A stretch of 62,356 nt of DNA, from assembly GCA_034003765.1 (NCBI GenBank), contig JAVEXZ010000012.1:1-62356 (forward strand). The letters are read 5' to 3'. The stretch comes from JAAZGD01 sp034003765 (GTDB lineage Bacteria > Bacillota > Clostridia > Peptostreptococcales > Anaerovoracaceae). The notes under the pieces are model-generated. The model was not told the DNA's origin, ran no database searches, and saw only the letters and a list, made by a program, of their open reading frames with translations. Position 1 is the stretch's first letter, and each line of letters opens with the position of its first letter. The position numbers and the translations under genes were made by a program. Positions 18,081 through 25,991 of the stretch are shown one piece after another.

Positions 18081-19130
18081 TTAAATGGATTTAACATATG
18101 CAGTTGCTGGCCCCGAACCCACTTTGACTATATACCCACTTTTTACCAAAGTCGTTAGGGTTCTTTCAACGGTGACTTTACTAATATCGGGACAATGCTC
18201 CATAATTTCCTTCTTGGTAATCCTTCCAACTTTACGATCAATAACTGCTTTTACCCTATCTGGTTTAGACATTTTGCGATATTTAAGATGTTCAACTCGG
18301 TTTTCAAACTCATCATATGCTTTTAGTAAAACTCCCAAATAGTACTTTACGAAGGGTTCATATTGATTCTCATTTTCATGCCACCCTATTGAGGATTCTT
18401 TCAGTGTTTCGTAATAGGTTTCCTTTGTCTTTTCAATCAGCATTTCAATACTAATATACTTTCCAACAATATACCCGGATTTATATAATAGCAACAATGT
18501 AAGCAACCGACTCATGCGGCCATTACCATCGTTGAATGGATGGATGCACAGGAAATCCAAGATAAACATTGGGATAAGAATCAAGGGGTCGAGCTCCCCC
18601 TTATCTATGCTATTTAGAAACTCATTGCATAATTTATCCACAGCATCTGAGGTTTCAAAAGCAGAAACCGGAGTAAATCGGTTTACTTGATTCCCGCCCG
18701 CATCTTCTTCCATAATGAAATTATCAGAGTTTTTATAGGCACCGCCAACAGATGAATTTGAGTAGGAGTATAGATCTCGATGGAATTGAAGAATCATATT
18801 TGATCTCGGGGTGATGTACTCATAGTTTTCATGTATGGCATTCAGAACATCTCGATACCCTAGGATTTCCTGTTCAGAGCGATTATGAGGCTCTGATTTT
18901 TCGTTTAAAATTTCCTCTAATCGTTTATCTGTGGTGAAGATACCTTCGATTCGGTTTGAGGATTCTGTACTATGAATCCTGGCAACATTCAGTAATGTTC
19001 TCAGTTCATCTCTGTTGGCCTCAATGAATAACTCTTGTCGCCCTTTGCTTTCATGAATTTTTGCCACCATAGTAAATATTTCAGGGGTAAGGCATTCAAG
19101 TGGTTTTCTTTCATAATCAAAGTAATGCAT
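18081..19130 (-). CDS. Fic family protein (adenylyltransferase)
   Basis: A Fic/DOC protein with the complete catalytic motif HPFNDGNGR (residues 202-210 counting from an upstream ATG at 19145). An N-terminal autoinhibitory motif of the (S/T)xxxE(G/N) type is present (SNRIEG, about 63-68), which marks the self-inhibited class that clamps ATP. A winged-helix-like C-terminus (about 290-354) follows. Fic enzymes transfer AMP to Ser/Thr/Tyr of target proteins; the target here is unknown. I place the start at 19130 (MHYFDYERK) because AAGGAGG sits five bases before it; that site lies inside the reading frame begun at 19145. It lies in an accessory patch next to the truncated helicase and has no antitoxin-like partner. 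Confidence 0.88.
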   Translation of the reverse strand: MHYFDYERKPLECLTPEIFTMVAKIHESKGRQELFIEANRDELRTLLNVARIHSTESSNRIEGIFTTDKRLEEILNEKSEPHNRSEQEILGYRDVLNAIHENYEYITPRSNMILQFHRDLYSYSNSSVGGAYKNSDNFIMEEDAGGNQVNRFTPVSAFETSDAVDKLCNEFLNSIDKGELDPLILIPMFILDFLCIHPFNDGNGRMSRLLTLLLLYKSGYIVGKYISIEMLIEKTKETYYETLKESSIGWHENENQYEPFVKYYLGVLLKAYDEFENRVEHLKYRKMSKPDRVKAVIDRKVGRITKKEIMEHCPDISKVTVERTLTTLVKSGYIVKVGSGPATAYVKSI

Positions 19131-19307
19131 CTCTACCTCCTTCATCGGCTTCTTATGTACATCATTTTACATCTATATGATGCAGATTGCAAGAAGAATG
19201 AAGGAGATAGACCATGACTACAGATTTATAATATATCAAAATATGACCAAACAAATTCTTCCACACAATCCCTCGAGCTTTGTTGGCAGCTCTATACAAA
19301 AGTTCGA

Positions 19308-20249
19308 TTAGAACAAATACTTCAATACTGTAATTATAATGGGTAGGGTGACTAGGGATATTATGGTACTTAAAAACAGAGCTTCACTGGCCAGGCTTTT
19401 CTTGTTATTGTATAACTCTGCAAATACTGGAACCGCTGCGGCGCAAGGGAATGCGCTGGACAAAACACATATAGTTTTTATTAATGGATCCATAGGTAAA
19501 AAGAAGACAATAAGCAGAGTAATGGCGGGGATAACAAACAACCTATTTATAACTATCTCGATTATCATTTTATTCTTTATGATTGTAAATATGTTACTCT
19601 TTGTTAAGGTTGATCCTATATAGATCATTACCATTGGAGTTGCAACTCCACCGACTAATTCTAAATACGTGACTAGGGTTCCTGGCATTTCCAAATTGTT
19701 TCCGCAAATGATTAGGCCTAGAGCTGCAGATATAATATTGGGATTTAGTAATAACTTTCCAAAGGATTTCATAATTACTCTAAATCCCATTCTATAGCCC
19801 TCTTCATCTCTTTTCATCAAATGTATTCCATAACTGAAAAGCATAATGTTTAGGGAAATATTACAGGCAATCATATACAAAAGGCCTAATTCACCAAAGA
19901 ATGCAAAGGCAATGGGATAACCCATAAAACCGTTGTTGGGAGATATTATTGAGAATTCTGCAACAGGCCTTAGATCCTTAGGGAACTTCCTAGCATGAAC
20001 ATAAGCAAGTGAGTAGAAGCCATAAACAGCAAAAAGAAATGTATAGATTACCAAGGTAAATATGAAGTTTTGAAATATTCCTTCCACCATTTCTAAGCTA
20101 CCTATTCTAACCAGAATTAAGCAAGGATAGGCAATATAGATAATAAAATTATTGATGCTTTTATTCATTCCATCATCAATAAGATTTGTTTTCCTACAGA
20201 GATAACCGGTCACCAAAAGTGCAAAGAAAATGATAAACTGTCCGCCCAT
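19308..20249 (-). CDS. AEC family transporter (auxin efflux carrier-like)
   Basis: A 313-residue protein with about ten membrane helices in two repeats. The start ATG follows AGGAGATTAT. Conserved AEC features are the N-terminal FALLVTGYLCRK, NNGFMGYPIAFAFFG in the fourth helix (about 105-119), and the C-terminal region around PCAAAVPVFAEL. Bacterial AEC proteins export or import organic acids such as malate or malonate; the substrate is not predictable. It lies at the 3' end of the AOR1 operon, separated by 116 bases from the isochorismatase-like gene. It could move the carboxylic acid product of aldehyde oxidation, which is only an inference from position. Confidence 0.8.
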   Translation of the reverse strand: MGGQFIIFFALLVTGYLCRKTNLIDDGMNKSINNFIIYIAYPCLILVRIGSLEMVEGIFQNFIFTLVIYTFLFAVYGFYSLAYVHARKFPKDLRPVAEFSIISPNNGFMGYPIAFAFFGELGLLYMIACNISLNIMLFSYGIHLMKRDEEGYRMGFRVIMKSFGKLLLNPNIISAALGLIICGNNLEMPGTLVTYLELVGGVATPMVMIYIGSTLTKSNIFTIIKNKMIIEIVINRLFVIPAITLLIVFFLPMDPLIKTICVLSSAFPCAAAVPVFAELYNNKKSLASEALFLSTIISLVTLPIIITVLKYLF

Positions 20250-20365
20250 ATAATCTCCTAATTTGTATTGCTAATAATTTCTCAAATATGACTTTTACCA
20301 CAATTATATAAGGAGCAGCAAATGCTACTCCATCTACTGTTGAGAATAATTTGTAAAAATCTATG

Positions 20366-20917
20366 CTATTTAACCAGCTTTGATATCTCCTTAAAGGAAG
20401 GGTCTTTAGCATTCCCAACCATCTCAAACAAGGCTGCTTCTACGGTTGTCCCTACGCATCCAGCTTCCACCATACGACGGCCTGCGTACTTTTTGTCTGT
20501 ATTACTTCTGGACCCAACAGCATCTTCCATGATATATACATTATAGTCTTGGTTAAGAAGATCCAGAGCTGACTGCTGAACACAAACGTGGGATTCAATA
20601 CCACAAATAACCACATCCTCACAATGTAGTTCTTTCAAGGCTTCTACAAAATTAGGTTCTCCCATAATACTAAAGGAGGTCTTCTCGATTGCTTGAAAAT
20701 CTCCAAGGGCTTCTTTGATTTCAGGGACTGTATTCCCTAAACCTTTTGGATACTGCTCAGTGACCAGTATTGGAGTTCCCAGAATCCTTGCCCCTTCTAT
20801 AAGCATTGCTGCTTTTTTAGTGATATCAGCCTGGTTCTTCATGGCTGGAAGCAGTCTCTCTTGAATATCTACTACTACAATAACTGCCTTATCTCTTCTA
20901 ATTTTACCACTTTTCAC
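20366..20917 (-). CDS. Isochorismatase-like cysteine hydrolase
   Basis: A 183-residue alpha/beta hydrolase of the isochorismatase-like family with the full catalytic triad: Asp17 (VVDIQERLLP), Lys79 (EKTSFS) and Cys112 (ICGIESHVCVQQ). The family includes nicotinamidases, N-carbamoylsarcosine hydrolases and the YcaC-like proteins. The closest general look is the YcaC/MAR1-type group of unknown substrate. Its start overlaps the stop of the upstream E1-like gene by four bases, so it belongs to the AOR1-MoaD-HesA operon. A direct role in cofactor synthesis is not established. Confidence 0.82.
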   Translation of the reverse strand: MKSGKIRRDKAVIVVVDIQERLLPAMKNQADITKKAAMLIEGARILGTPILVTEQYPKGLGNTVPEIKEALGDFQAIEKTSFSIMGEPNFVEALKELHCEDVVICGIESHVCVQQSALDLLNQDYNVYIMEDAVGSRSNTDKKYAGRRMVEAGCVGTTVEAALFEMVGNAKDPSFKEISKLVK

Positions 20918-21633
20918 TTTCGCCCCTCCTCTAATTTTTCAACATCTATAATATCAAACTCTAAGTTTTGTAGATCCACGGTTAATATTTGCCCCTTTAG
21001 TATCCCATCTTTGTTGAGAAGCACTTTAACGCATTCAGCGACTTGAATCCCTGCAATTACCCCTGGTGTAAAAGATGGATTTCCCAGGTCCTCTTCAAGG
21101 CCTTTGTCTTGGCCCTCTCCATAAATTTTCTTTAGTAGAGGCCTTCCTGGCATTATTACAGCCACTTGCCCATACCATCCTCCTATTGCTCCATGAATCA
21201 AGGGAATCCCCAATTCTTGGCAAGTATCTTCAAGTATCAATCGGCTTTGGATGTTATCTAGGGCATCTATGACCATATGGTGGCCTCCTAAGATTTCTTT
21301 GGCATTCTCCTTAGTTACTCTACACACTATCCCATTAACTTTAGCCTCCGAGTTAATCCTTTTCATTCTCTCTACCGCTGCTAGTGACTTGGATTTACCA
21401 ATCAGAGATTCTGTGGATAAGATTTGTCTGTTAAGATTAGTTTCATCAAAAACATCATCATCAACTGCAGTTATATTCCCTATACCCAGACGTCCTAGGT
21501 GTTCGATGATGTGGCCTCCTAAACCGCCACAACCTATTACCACCACCCTAGCTTTTTGTAATGTTAGGCATTCTTCCTGGGAGAGGGTGTTTTGGTTTCT
21601 CGAGTATCGACGTGGAAATTTCATGTCATCCAC
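20914..21633 (-). CDS. HesA/MoeB/ThiF-like E1 adenylyltransferase
   Basis: A 239-residue ubiquitin-activating-like enzyme. It has the Rossmann ATP site VVIGCGGLGGHIIEHLGRLG (about 32-51), DDDVFDETNLNRQIL with the nucleotide-binding Asp/Asn/Arg, and DALDN (about 127-131). It should adenylate the C-terminal Gly-Gly of a MoaD/ThiS-type carrier protein. The carrier gene overlaps its 5' end by eight bases, a clear functional pair. It lacks the paired CxxC zinc ligands and C-terminal rhodanese domain seen in some MoeB proteins, so it is the short HesA-like form. Activating the carrier for sulfur transfer to the pterin is the most likely job, serving AOR. Confidence 0.85.
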   Translation of the reverse strand: MDDMKFPRRYSRNQNTLSQEECLTLQKARVVVIGCGGLGGHIIEHLGRLGIGNITAVDDDVFDETNLNRQILSTESLIGKSKSLAAVERMKRINSEAKVNGIVCRVTKENAKEILGGHHMVIDALDNIQSRLILEDTCQELGIPLIHGAIGGWYGQVAVIMPGRPLLKKIYGEGQDKGLEEDLGNPSFTPGVIAGIQVAECVKVLLNKDGILKGQILTVDLQNLEFDIIDVEKLEEGRK

Positions 21634-21820
21634 CTCCCAATATTCTGAGAATTTTTATGTCATCCCCATCTTCTGGAATATATGTGGGAATTTCTTTATT
21701 CAAAAGCTGCCGCCCATTAACCCAAATGGCGGCCCTCTTTATTTTTCGCTCTTCTATAAGGAGAGTGAGAGGAGCATCCTCCTCCCACTCTCTTTCTTTT
21801 TTGTTTACAGTAATCTTCAA
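21626..21820 (-). CDS. MoaD/ThiS-like sulfur carrier protein
   Basis: A 64-residue beta-grasp protein ending in LGGG, with the C-terminal Gly-Gly needed for adenylation and thiocarboxylation. The middle matches the ThiS/MoaD fold (VNGRQLLNKEIPTYIPEDGDDIKIL). It is squeezed between AOR1 (one base between the two frames) and the E1-like gene (eight-base overlap). The context points to dithiolene sulfur transfer for the tungstopterin of AOR1 rather than thiamine synthesis. No MoaE partner is in the window. The start is the ATG at 21820. Confidence 0.8.
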   Translation of the reverse strand: MKITVNKKEREWEEDAPLTLLIEERKIKRAAIWVNGRQLLNKEIPTYIPEDGDDIKILRILGGG

Positions 21821-21821
21821 T

Positions 21822-23702
21822 CTAAATCCACTCCAAACCTAAGCGTTTAATAGTTTCTGGGGTGGGGTTGCCAGTTTTTGGATCCCATCCCATATATTCA
21901 TAGTAATTTGTTAAAGCAGCTTCGTAGTCTTTTGCTGTAATCTTTGCAACTTCGCCCTCACCATATTCTATAGGAAGAAAGGCTTTCTTAGGCAAGTTGT
22001 CATCCTTTCGGTCAAAACCAACTTTGGCATTAAATAATCGCATCATATTGATTCGACGTTCTCCCACTTCTTGTAGTTCCTCTAGGCTAGCATCCCAGCC
22101 AGCTCCATACTTACAGTAGTCTAATACCTCATTAGGACCATATAGCTGCCAAGCTGGACCCCATGCAAACTGACAGAGACACAAGGTATCCATCATTGAG
22201 TAAAACTTCTGTGTTGCTCCTGCAAACTTGGCTGTATTTTTATTCAAAGTTCCATAACTTTCAATCTTATCAAATGTCTCTAGCATATTTGGCCACAACC
22301 AGTTCTGATCATCTTCAGGTGCCATTAGTGCAGGGTCATGCTCGGAAGATTGGTGGTCAGCGCCAAAGGGATTAGCGGAATAGTTAATGGCTAGGTTTGG
22401 TTTCATCTGAACCATATGGGCTGGCCATTCTTGCTTCTTGCTAGTAACTACTAAATCCATGGCTTCAGGGCCCAAAGTTTTTGCTGCCTCGTAGCTTCCT
22501 CTAGCCAAAAGCTCTCCTATACCAGGCTCCATGTTTCCAATTTTAGGAATCAAGTCTTTGAATATTGAACTATTACTAAAGGTAAGCTCTATTCCCCCTG
22601 TATGTTCTTTGGTTAATACCTCTTTTTCGTAAGCATCCATGGCCCATGCAATGGTAGCTCCACAGGAAATGGTATCCATTCCATACATATTACAAAGCAT
22701 ATTTGCTTCACATATATCAGCTAGGTCGTCCACTCCACAATAGGACCCAAAGGTAGCTAGTGTCTCGTACTCAGGTCCTCCATATGCAATATCAACTTTT
22801 CCTGGTATCTCAACTTCCCTTTTACATCTGATAGCGCAGGCAAAGCAGGTTTCTCTCTTCTTTAAGATGGTTTTAGTTATGGCATTTCCCCCAATTTTTT
22901 TCCACCCATCTATATTTCCTTTATCCCAGTTATATGAGGGAAGGAAGCCCTCTGCACCATGGCCGTCTACCACTCCACCAGAACCATTTAGTGTTAGGTC
23001 AACTATTACTTCATTAGCAGCCATCCGCTCTTTAATATTTCCCGTTAGTGTTTTAAAACCTGCCGGGTCAAAGGCCTTAACTGCTGGAGCTTTATGGACA
23101 ACAATTGCCTTCAAGTTCTTACTGCCCATAACCGCTCCTCCACCATTTCTGCCGTTGGCTCTGGAACGCATGTGCATTATATTAGCATACTTAACTAGGT
23201 TCTCACCTGCAGGGCCGATAATGCTAGATTCTAGTTTATCATCTCCTATATCTTCATAAATGGCTTTTTCCGCATCTCCCGTAACCATTCCCCAGAACTT
23301 ACTAGCATCTCTAAGGGTTACATCATCCTTATTGATATAGAGGTAGACAGGTTTTTCGGATCTTCCTTTAATGACTATGCCATCATAGCCATTACCCGCT
23401 AGGGCAGCCGGTATGTAGCCCCCAACTTGAGAGTCTCCAGCCGTCCCTGTAAGGGGGCTTTTGAAAGCAGCATTCATTCTGCTGTTTCCACTAATAGGCA
23501 TCCCAGTTAAAGGCGATACTGTGAAAACCAAAACATTGTCTGCTGACAAGGGGTCTACCCTAGGGTCCATGTTTTTTAGCAAGAGGTACATTCCTAAAGC
23601 GCTGCCTCCAGGATATTTTTTGTAGGTATCCCCATCCAAGGCCTCGGTGGTAATTTTACCTTCCGTAAGGTTCACGTATAGTATCTTTGCGTTTTTAAAC
23701 AT
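21822..23702 (-). CDS. aor: Aldehyde:ferredoxin oxidoreductase (AOR1)
   Basis: A 626-residue tungsten-bis-pterin enzyme that oxidises aldehydes to carboxylic acids using ferredoxin. The N-terminal domain begins MFKNAKILYVNLTEGK, the [4Fe-4S] ligands are C286-x2-C289-x3-C293 plus a fourth Cys at about 508-510 (DTLCLCQFAW), and AOR pterin-binding segments (GYDGIVIKGRSEKP; RANGRNGGGAVMGSKNLKAI) are clear. It is the first gene after a Moco/Tuco-type riboswitch and leads an operon with the MoaD-like, E1-like and isochorismatase-like genes. Its own ribosome site is GGAG nine bases before the ATG. A second, stronger GGAGG further upstream is inside the riboswitch closing stem. It is cytoplasmic. Confidence 0.92.
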   Translation of the reverse strand: MFKNAKILYVNLTEGKITTEALDGDTYKKYPGGSALGMYLLLKNMDPRVDPLSADNVLVFTVSPLTGMPISGNSRMNAAFKSPLTGTAGDSQVGGYIPAALAGNGYDGIVIKGRSEKPVYLYINKDDVTLRDASKFWGMVTGDAEKAIYEDIGDDKLESSIIGPAGENLVKYANIMHMRSRANGRNGGGAVMGSKNLKAIVVHKAPAVKAFDPAGFKTLTGNIKERMAANEVIVDLTLNGSGGVVDGHGAEGFLPSYNWDKGNIDGWKKIGGNAITKTILKKRETCFACAIRCKREVEIPGKVDIAYGGPEYETLATFGSYCGVDDLADICEANMLCNMYGMDTISCGATIAWAMDAYEKEVLTKEHTGGIELTFSNSSIFKDLIPKIGNMEPGIGELLARGSYEAAKTLGPEAMDLVVTSKKQEWPAHMVQMKPNLAINYSANPFGADHQSSEHDPALMAPEDDQNWLWPNMLETFDKIESYGTLNKNTAKFAGATQKFYSMMDTLCLCQFAWGPAWQLYGPNEVLDYCKYGAGWDASLEELQEVGERRINMMRLFNAKVGFDRKDDNLPKKAFLPIEYGEGEVAKITAKDYEAALTNYYEYMGWDPKTGNPTPETIKRLGLEWI

Positions 23703-23724
23703 AATAATCTACTCCTTTTTCCAT
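23695..23724 (-). promoter_or_regulatory. Nine-codon upstream frame overlapping the AOR1 start
   Basis: ATG at 23724 opens MEKGVDYYV and its TAA (23697-23695) overlaps the AOR1 ATG region (AOR1 starts at 23702). It lies just after the riboswitch GGAGG, although the spacing is only one to two bases, shorter than normal. It could couple translation of AOR1 to the riboswitch site, or it could be chance. Confidence 0.3.
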
Positions 23725-23725
23725 T

Positions 23726-23820
23726 CCTCCTTTGCGCAATGGCGGGCTAGGGAATCGCTTCCTTAACCTTATCGGTTCAGAGGACAAACTAGTGTCCTAC
23801 AGAACTCGGAGTACATATTA
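23726..23820 (-). promoter_or_regulatory. Moco/Tuco-type riboswitch upstream of AOR1
   Basis: An ~86-base leader element. The closing stem pairs CTCC (23811-23808, in CTCCGAG) with GGAG in the GGAGG at 23730-23726. Inside are hairpin AGGACA/TGTCCT (loop CTAGTT) and hairpin AACC/GGTT with loop GATAA, then GGAAGCGATT and AGCCCGCCATT. The same elements occur in the AOR2-operon leader at 32607-32693 and, more divergently, before tupA. The genes served (tungsten enzymes and tungstate uptake) and the short form fit the Tuco variant of the molybdenum/tungsten cofactor RNA. The closing stem contains a GGAGG, so control of translation is likely. The family assignment is from memory of the motif. Confidence 0.7.
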
Positions 23821-23831
23821 ACTTCTTTTAT

Positions 23832-23837
23832 ATTATA
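23832..23837 (-). promoter_or_regulatory. -10 box for AOR1 leader
   Basis: TATAAT lies about 20 bases before the CCGAG strand of the riboswitch, fitting a transcript that starts just ahead of the aptamer. The -35 region is weak (TTAGCC at an 18-base spacing). Confidence 0.45.
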
Positions 23838-24002
23838 ACATCTCGGGCAAATCTAGGCTAATCAATCTACACAATTTGGTCAACATTCAGCAAATATGTA
23901 CCCTGATTACCATAGCAAGATACAAATTCTCAAGGACCCACATTGTATAAAAGTTAGCTGAGGTTGCTGAGATAACAACAATTTCACCTTATTTCTTGTT
24001 TG

Positions 24003-25967
24003 TTATAATCCGTAACCACCCAGTTTAATCAAGATGTTCTTTAGGTCTTGGCTATGAAGAACCCTTATGAATTCTTTTATCATGAAATGTTCCAGGCTAG
24101 TCTTCTTTACTACAAAATCATATTCTTCATTAGCTATAAAGACGAAATCTAATCCCATGGCTTTGGCTGCAGAATATGCACCAAGACCTGCATCTGCAGT
24201 GCCAGCTTCAACGGCTGCTGCTACTGACATGTGGTTTGTCATCTCTAGGTCGTAACCCGATATTTCTTTGGGTGAAATTCCTATTTCTTTAATCAAGTGA
24301 TCTGCCAATATTCTTGTTCCTGATCCTCGCTGGCGGTTCACATACTTATGGTTTTTGTCGGCGATATCCTTAAGGGTCTTGATCATTTTAGGATTGCCCT
24401 TTGGAACCATAAGCCCTTGCTCTCGCTTTATACCTTTAATTAGAGCATATTCTTCTCCTAGAAATCTGTCTAGGTAAGCTTGGTTGTAGCTTCCAGTCTC
24501 TTCGTCTAGTAGGTGGACGGGAGCTATATGAGCTTCCCCTCTTTTCATTGCCATTATTCCTCCCATACTGCCTACATGGGCAGATGAAAGATGGATACCT
24601 TCTGGGCCTTCCTCCATCAAAGATCCTATAAAGTCCATTATCATATCTTGGCTACCTATTGATACAAGGGTTCTGTCGATTACAGACAGATCCTTGGTCA
24701 AGGCAACTTGAACCTTTTCTCCTGCTTCTAGGCCTTCGCTGTTTTTCGGAATCACTAATAGGCCATCGGCCTTTACAAGGGTAGTTGTAAGTCCAGCTCC
24801 TCTATTTAAAGGAGTAGCGATAATTCTATCATCAACTCTTCCTAGTTGAACCCTTACATACTCTCTATACTTTAAAGATGAAATAACCCTACGAGAAAGT
24901 ACGGCCTCTTTGAATATTGAAGGGGTCTTAGTTACTCTCTGGAGTTTACGTATTACAGGAGCTACCAGCTCTTCAAATACAAGAAAAGCAGATCCTGGGT
25001 AGCCCGGAATCCCCACTACAGGTTTTCCTTGGATCACTCCTAGCACTGTTGGCTTACCTGGCTTAATTGACAAGCCATGATAATAGACTTGGCCCATTTC
25101 TCTTATGAGTTGGGCTGTATAGTCCTTGCTACCAGCTGAAGACCCAGCATTAATCAAAACCATATGGTTATCCTTAACCAGCCCCTTGATGGTGTCTTTT
25201 AATGCTTCATATTCGTCAGCAACGGGAGAAACTCTCTCACCTACTGCCCCCATCTCTTGGCAAGATGCTTGAAAGGTCCATGAGTTGCTATCATATATTT
25301 TGCCTTTAGCTAAAGGCTTACCTACTTCTATAATTTCTGTGCCTGTTGGCATTATGCCAACCCGCACTTTTTCATATACCTTAAGCTCTGGTATCCCTGC
25401 AGCCAAAGCTGCCCCAATATCCATTGGTCTCATCTTGTGATGTGCTGGGAGAAGCATTTCACCAGCCACAATGTCCTCTCCCACTGGCCTAACGTGTTGC
25501 CAAGTGGAGGCTGCAGCTTTAATGATAACCTCCTGGTTTTGCCTACTGTAACCCCCTTGATCTTTTGCTTGTTCCTCAGGGTTTAACTTCTCTTCTATAT
25601 TTTCCTCATCTTCTTTGCCCTTGATATACACTATATCTTCAATCATAATTACTGCATCATAAGGGTCTAGGATGGGGAAGCCTGTATTTATTTCCTCAAA
25701 GTCACTGCCCCGGATTAGCCTTATGGGTTTTGATTCTGAAGCTCCTTTTGTTCGTGATGACTTAACCATAATTCCATCCATAGCAGCTGCATTGTAGTTG
25801 GGAGAGGATGTCACCGCAAAAATAGGAGTGGTTAACACTCTACCAAGAGATTCTTGAGTAGGGATGGTCTCACTCTTGATTAAATCAATTGAAGCTTCTA
25901 GTTGCTTAAGGTATTCGCTAAGGGCTTCTTCCAAGTCTGTATTTTCTAAGTATATGCTTCTTTTCAT
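24003..25967 (-). CDS. MoeA-like molybdopterin protein fused to a PBP-like domain
   Basis: A 654-residue fusion. Residues ~1-420 are MoeA (metal insertion into adenylylated molybdopterin): NYNAAAMDGIMVKS at the N-terminus, GDFxxS-type MPTGTEIIEVG, an INAGSSAGSKDY motif and GIPGYPGSAFLVFEEL. An acidic/glutamine-rich insert at ~128-148 is unusual. Residues ~440-654 are a periplasmic-binding-like domain (COG1910 type) with GSGTRILADHLIKEIGI and AAAVEAGTADAGLGAYSAAKAMGLDF. In relatives the second domain binds a small ligand, possibly oxyanion or cofactor; here it is cytoplasmic because there is no signal peptide. It is followed by AOR1 and preceded by moeA (24-base gap). Confidence 0.88.
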   Translation of the reverse strand: MKRSIYLENTDLEEALSEYLKQLEASIDLIKSETIPTQESLGRVLTTPIFAVTSSPNYNAAAMDGIMVKSSRTKGASESKPIRLIRGSDFEEINTGFPILDPYDAVIMIEDIVYIKGKEDEENIEEKLNPEEQAKDQGGYSRQNQEVIIKAAASTWQHVRPVGEDIVAGEMLLPAHHKMRPMDIGAALAAGIPELKVYEKVRVGIMPTGTEIIEVGKPLAKGKIYDSNSWTFQASCQEMGAVGERVSPVADEYEALKDTIKGLVKDNHMVLINAGSSAGSKDYTAQLIREMGQVYYHGLSIKPGKPTVLGVIQGKPVVGIPGYPGSAFLVFEELVAPVIRKLQRVTKTPSIFKEAVLSRRVISSLKYREYVRVQLGRVDDRIIATPLNRGAGLTTTLVKADGLLVIPKNSEGLEAGEKVQVALTKDLSVIDRTLVSIGSQDMIMDFIGSLMEEGPEGIHLSSAHVGSMGGIMAMKRGEAHIAPVHLLDEETGSYNQAYLDRFLGEEYALIKGIKREQGLMVPKGNPKMIKTLKDIADKNHKYVNRQRGSGTRILADHLIKEIGISPKEISGYDLEMTNHMSVAAAVEAGTADAGLGAYSAAKAMGLDFVFIANEEYDFVVKKTSLEHFMIKEFIRVLHSQDLKNILIKLGGYGL

Positions 25968-25991
25968 TTTATCTTCTCAATTTCTCTTTAA

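Noticed and set aside
18081..19145. Fic as part of a toxin-antitoxin pair
   Set aside because: No small antitoxin gene lies next to it, and it carries its own inhibitory motif, so it is probably self-regulated.
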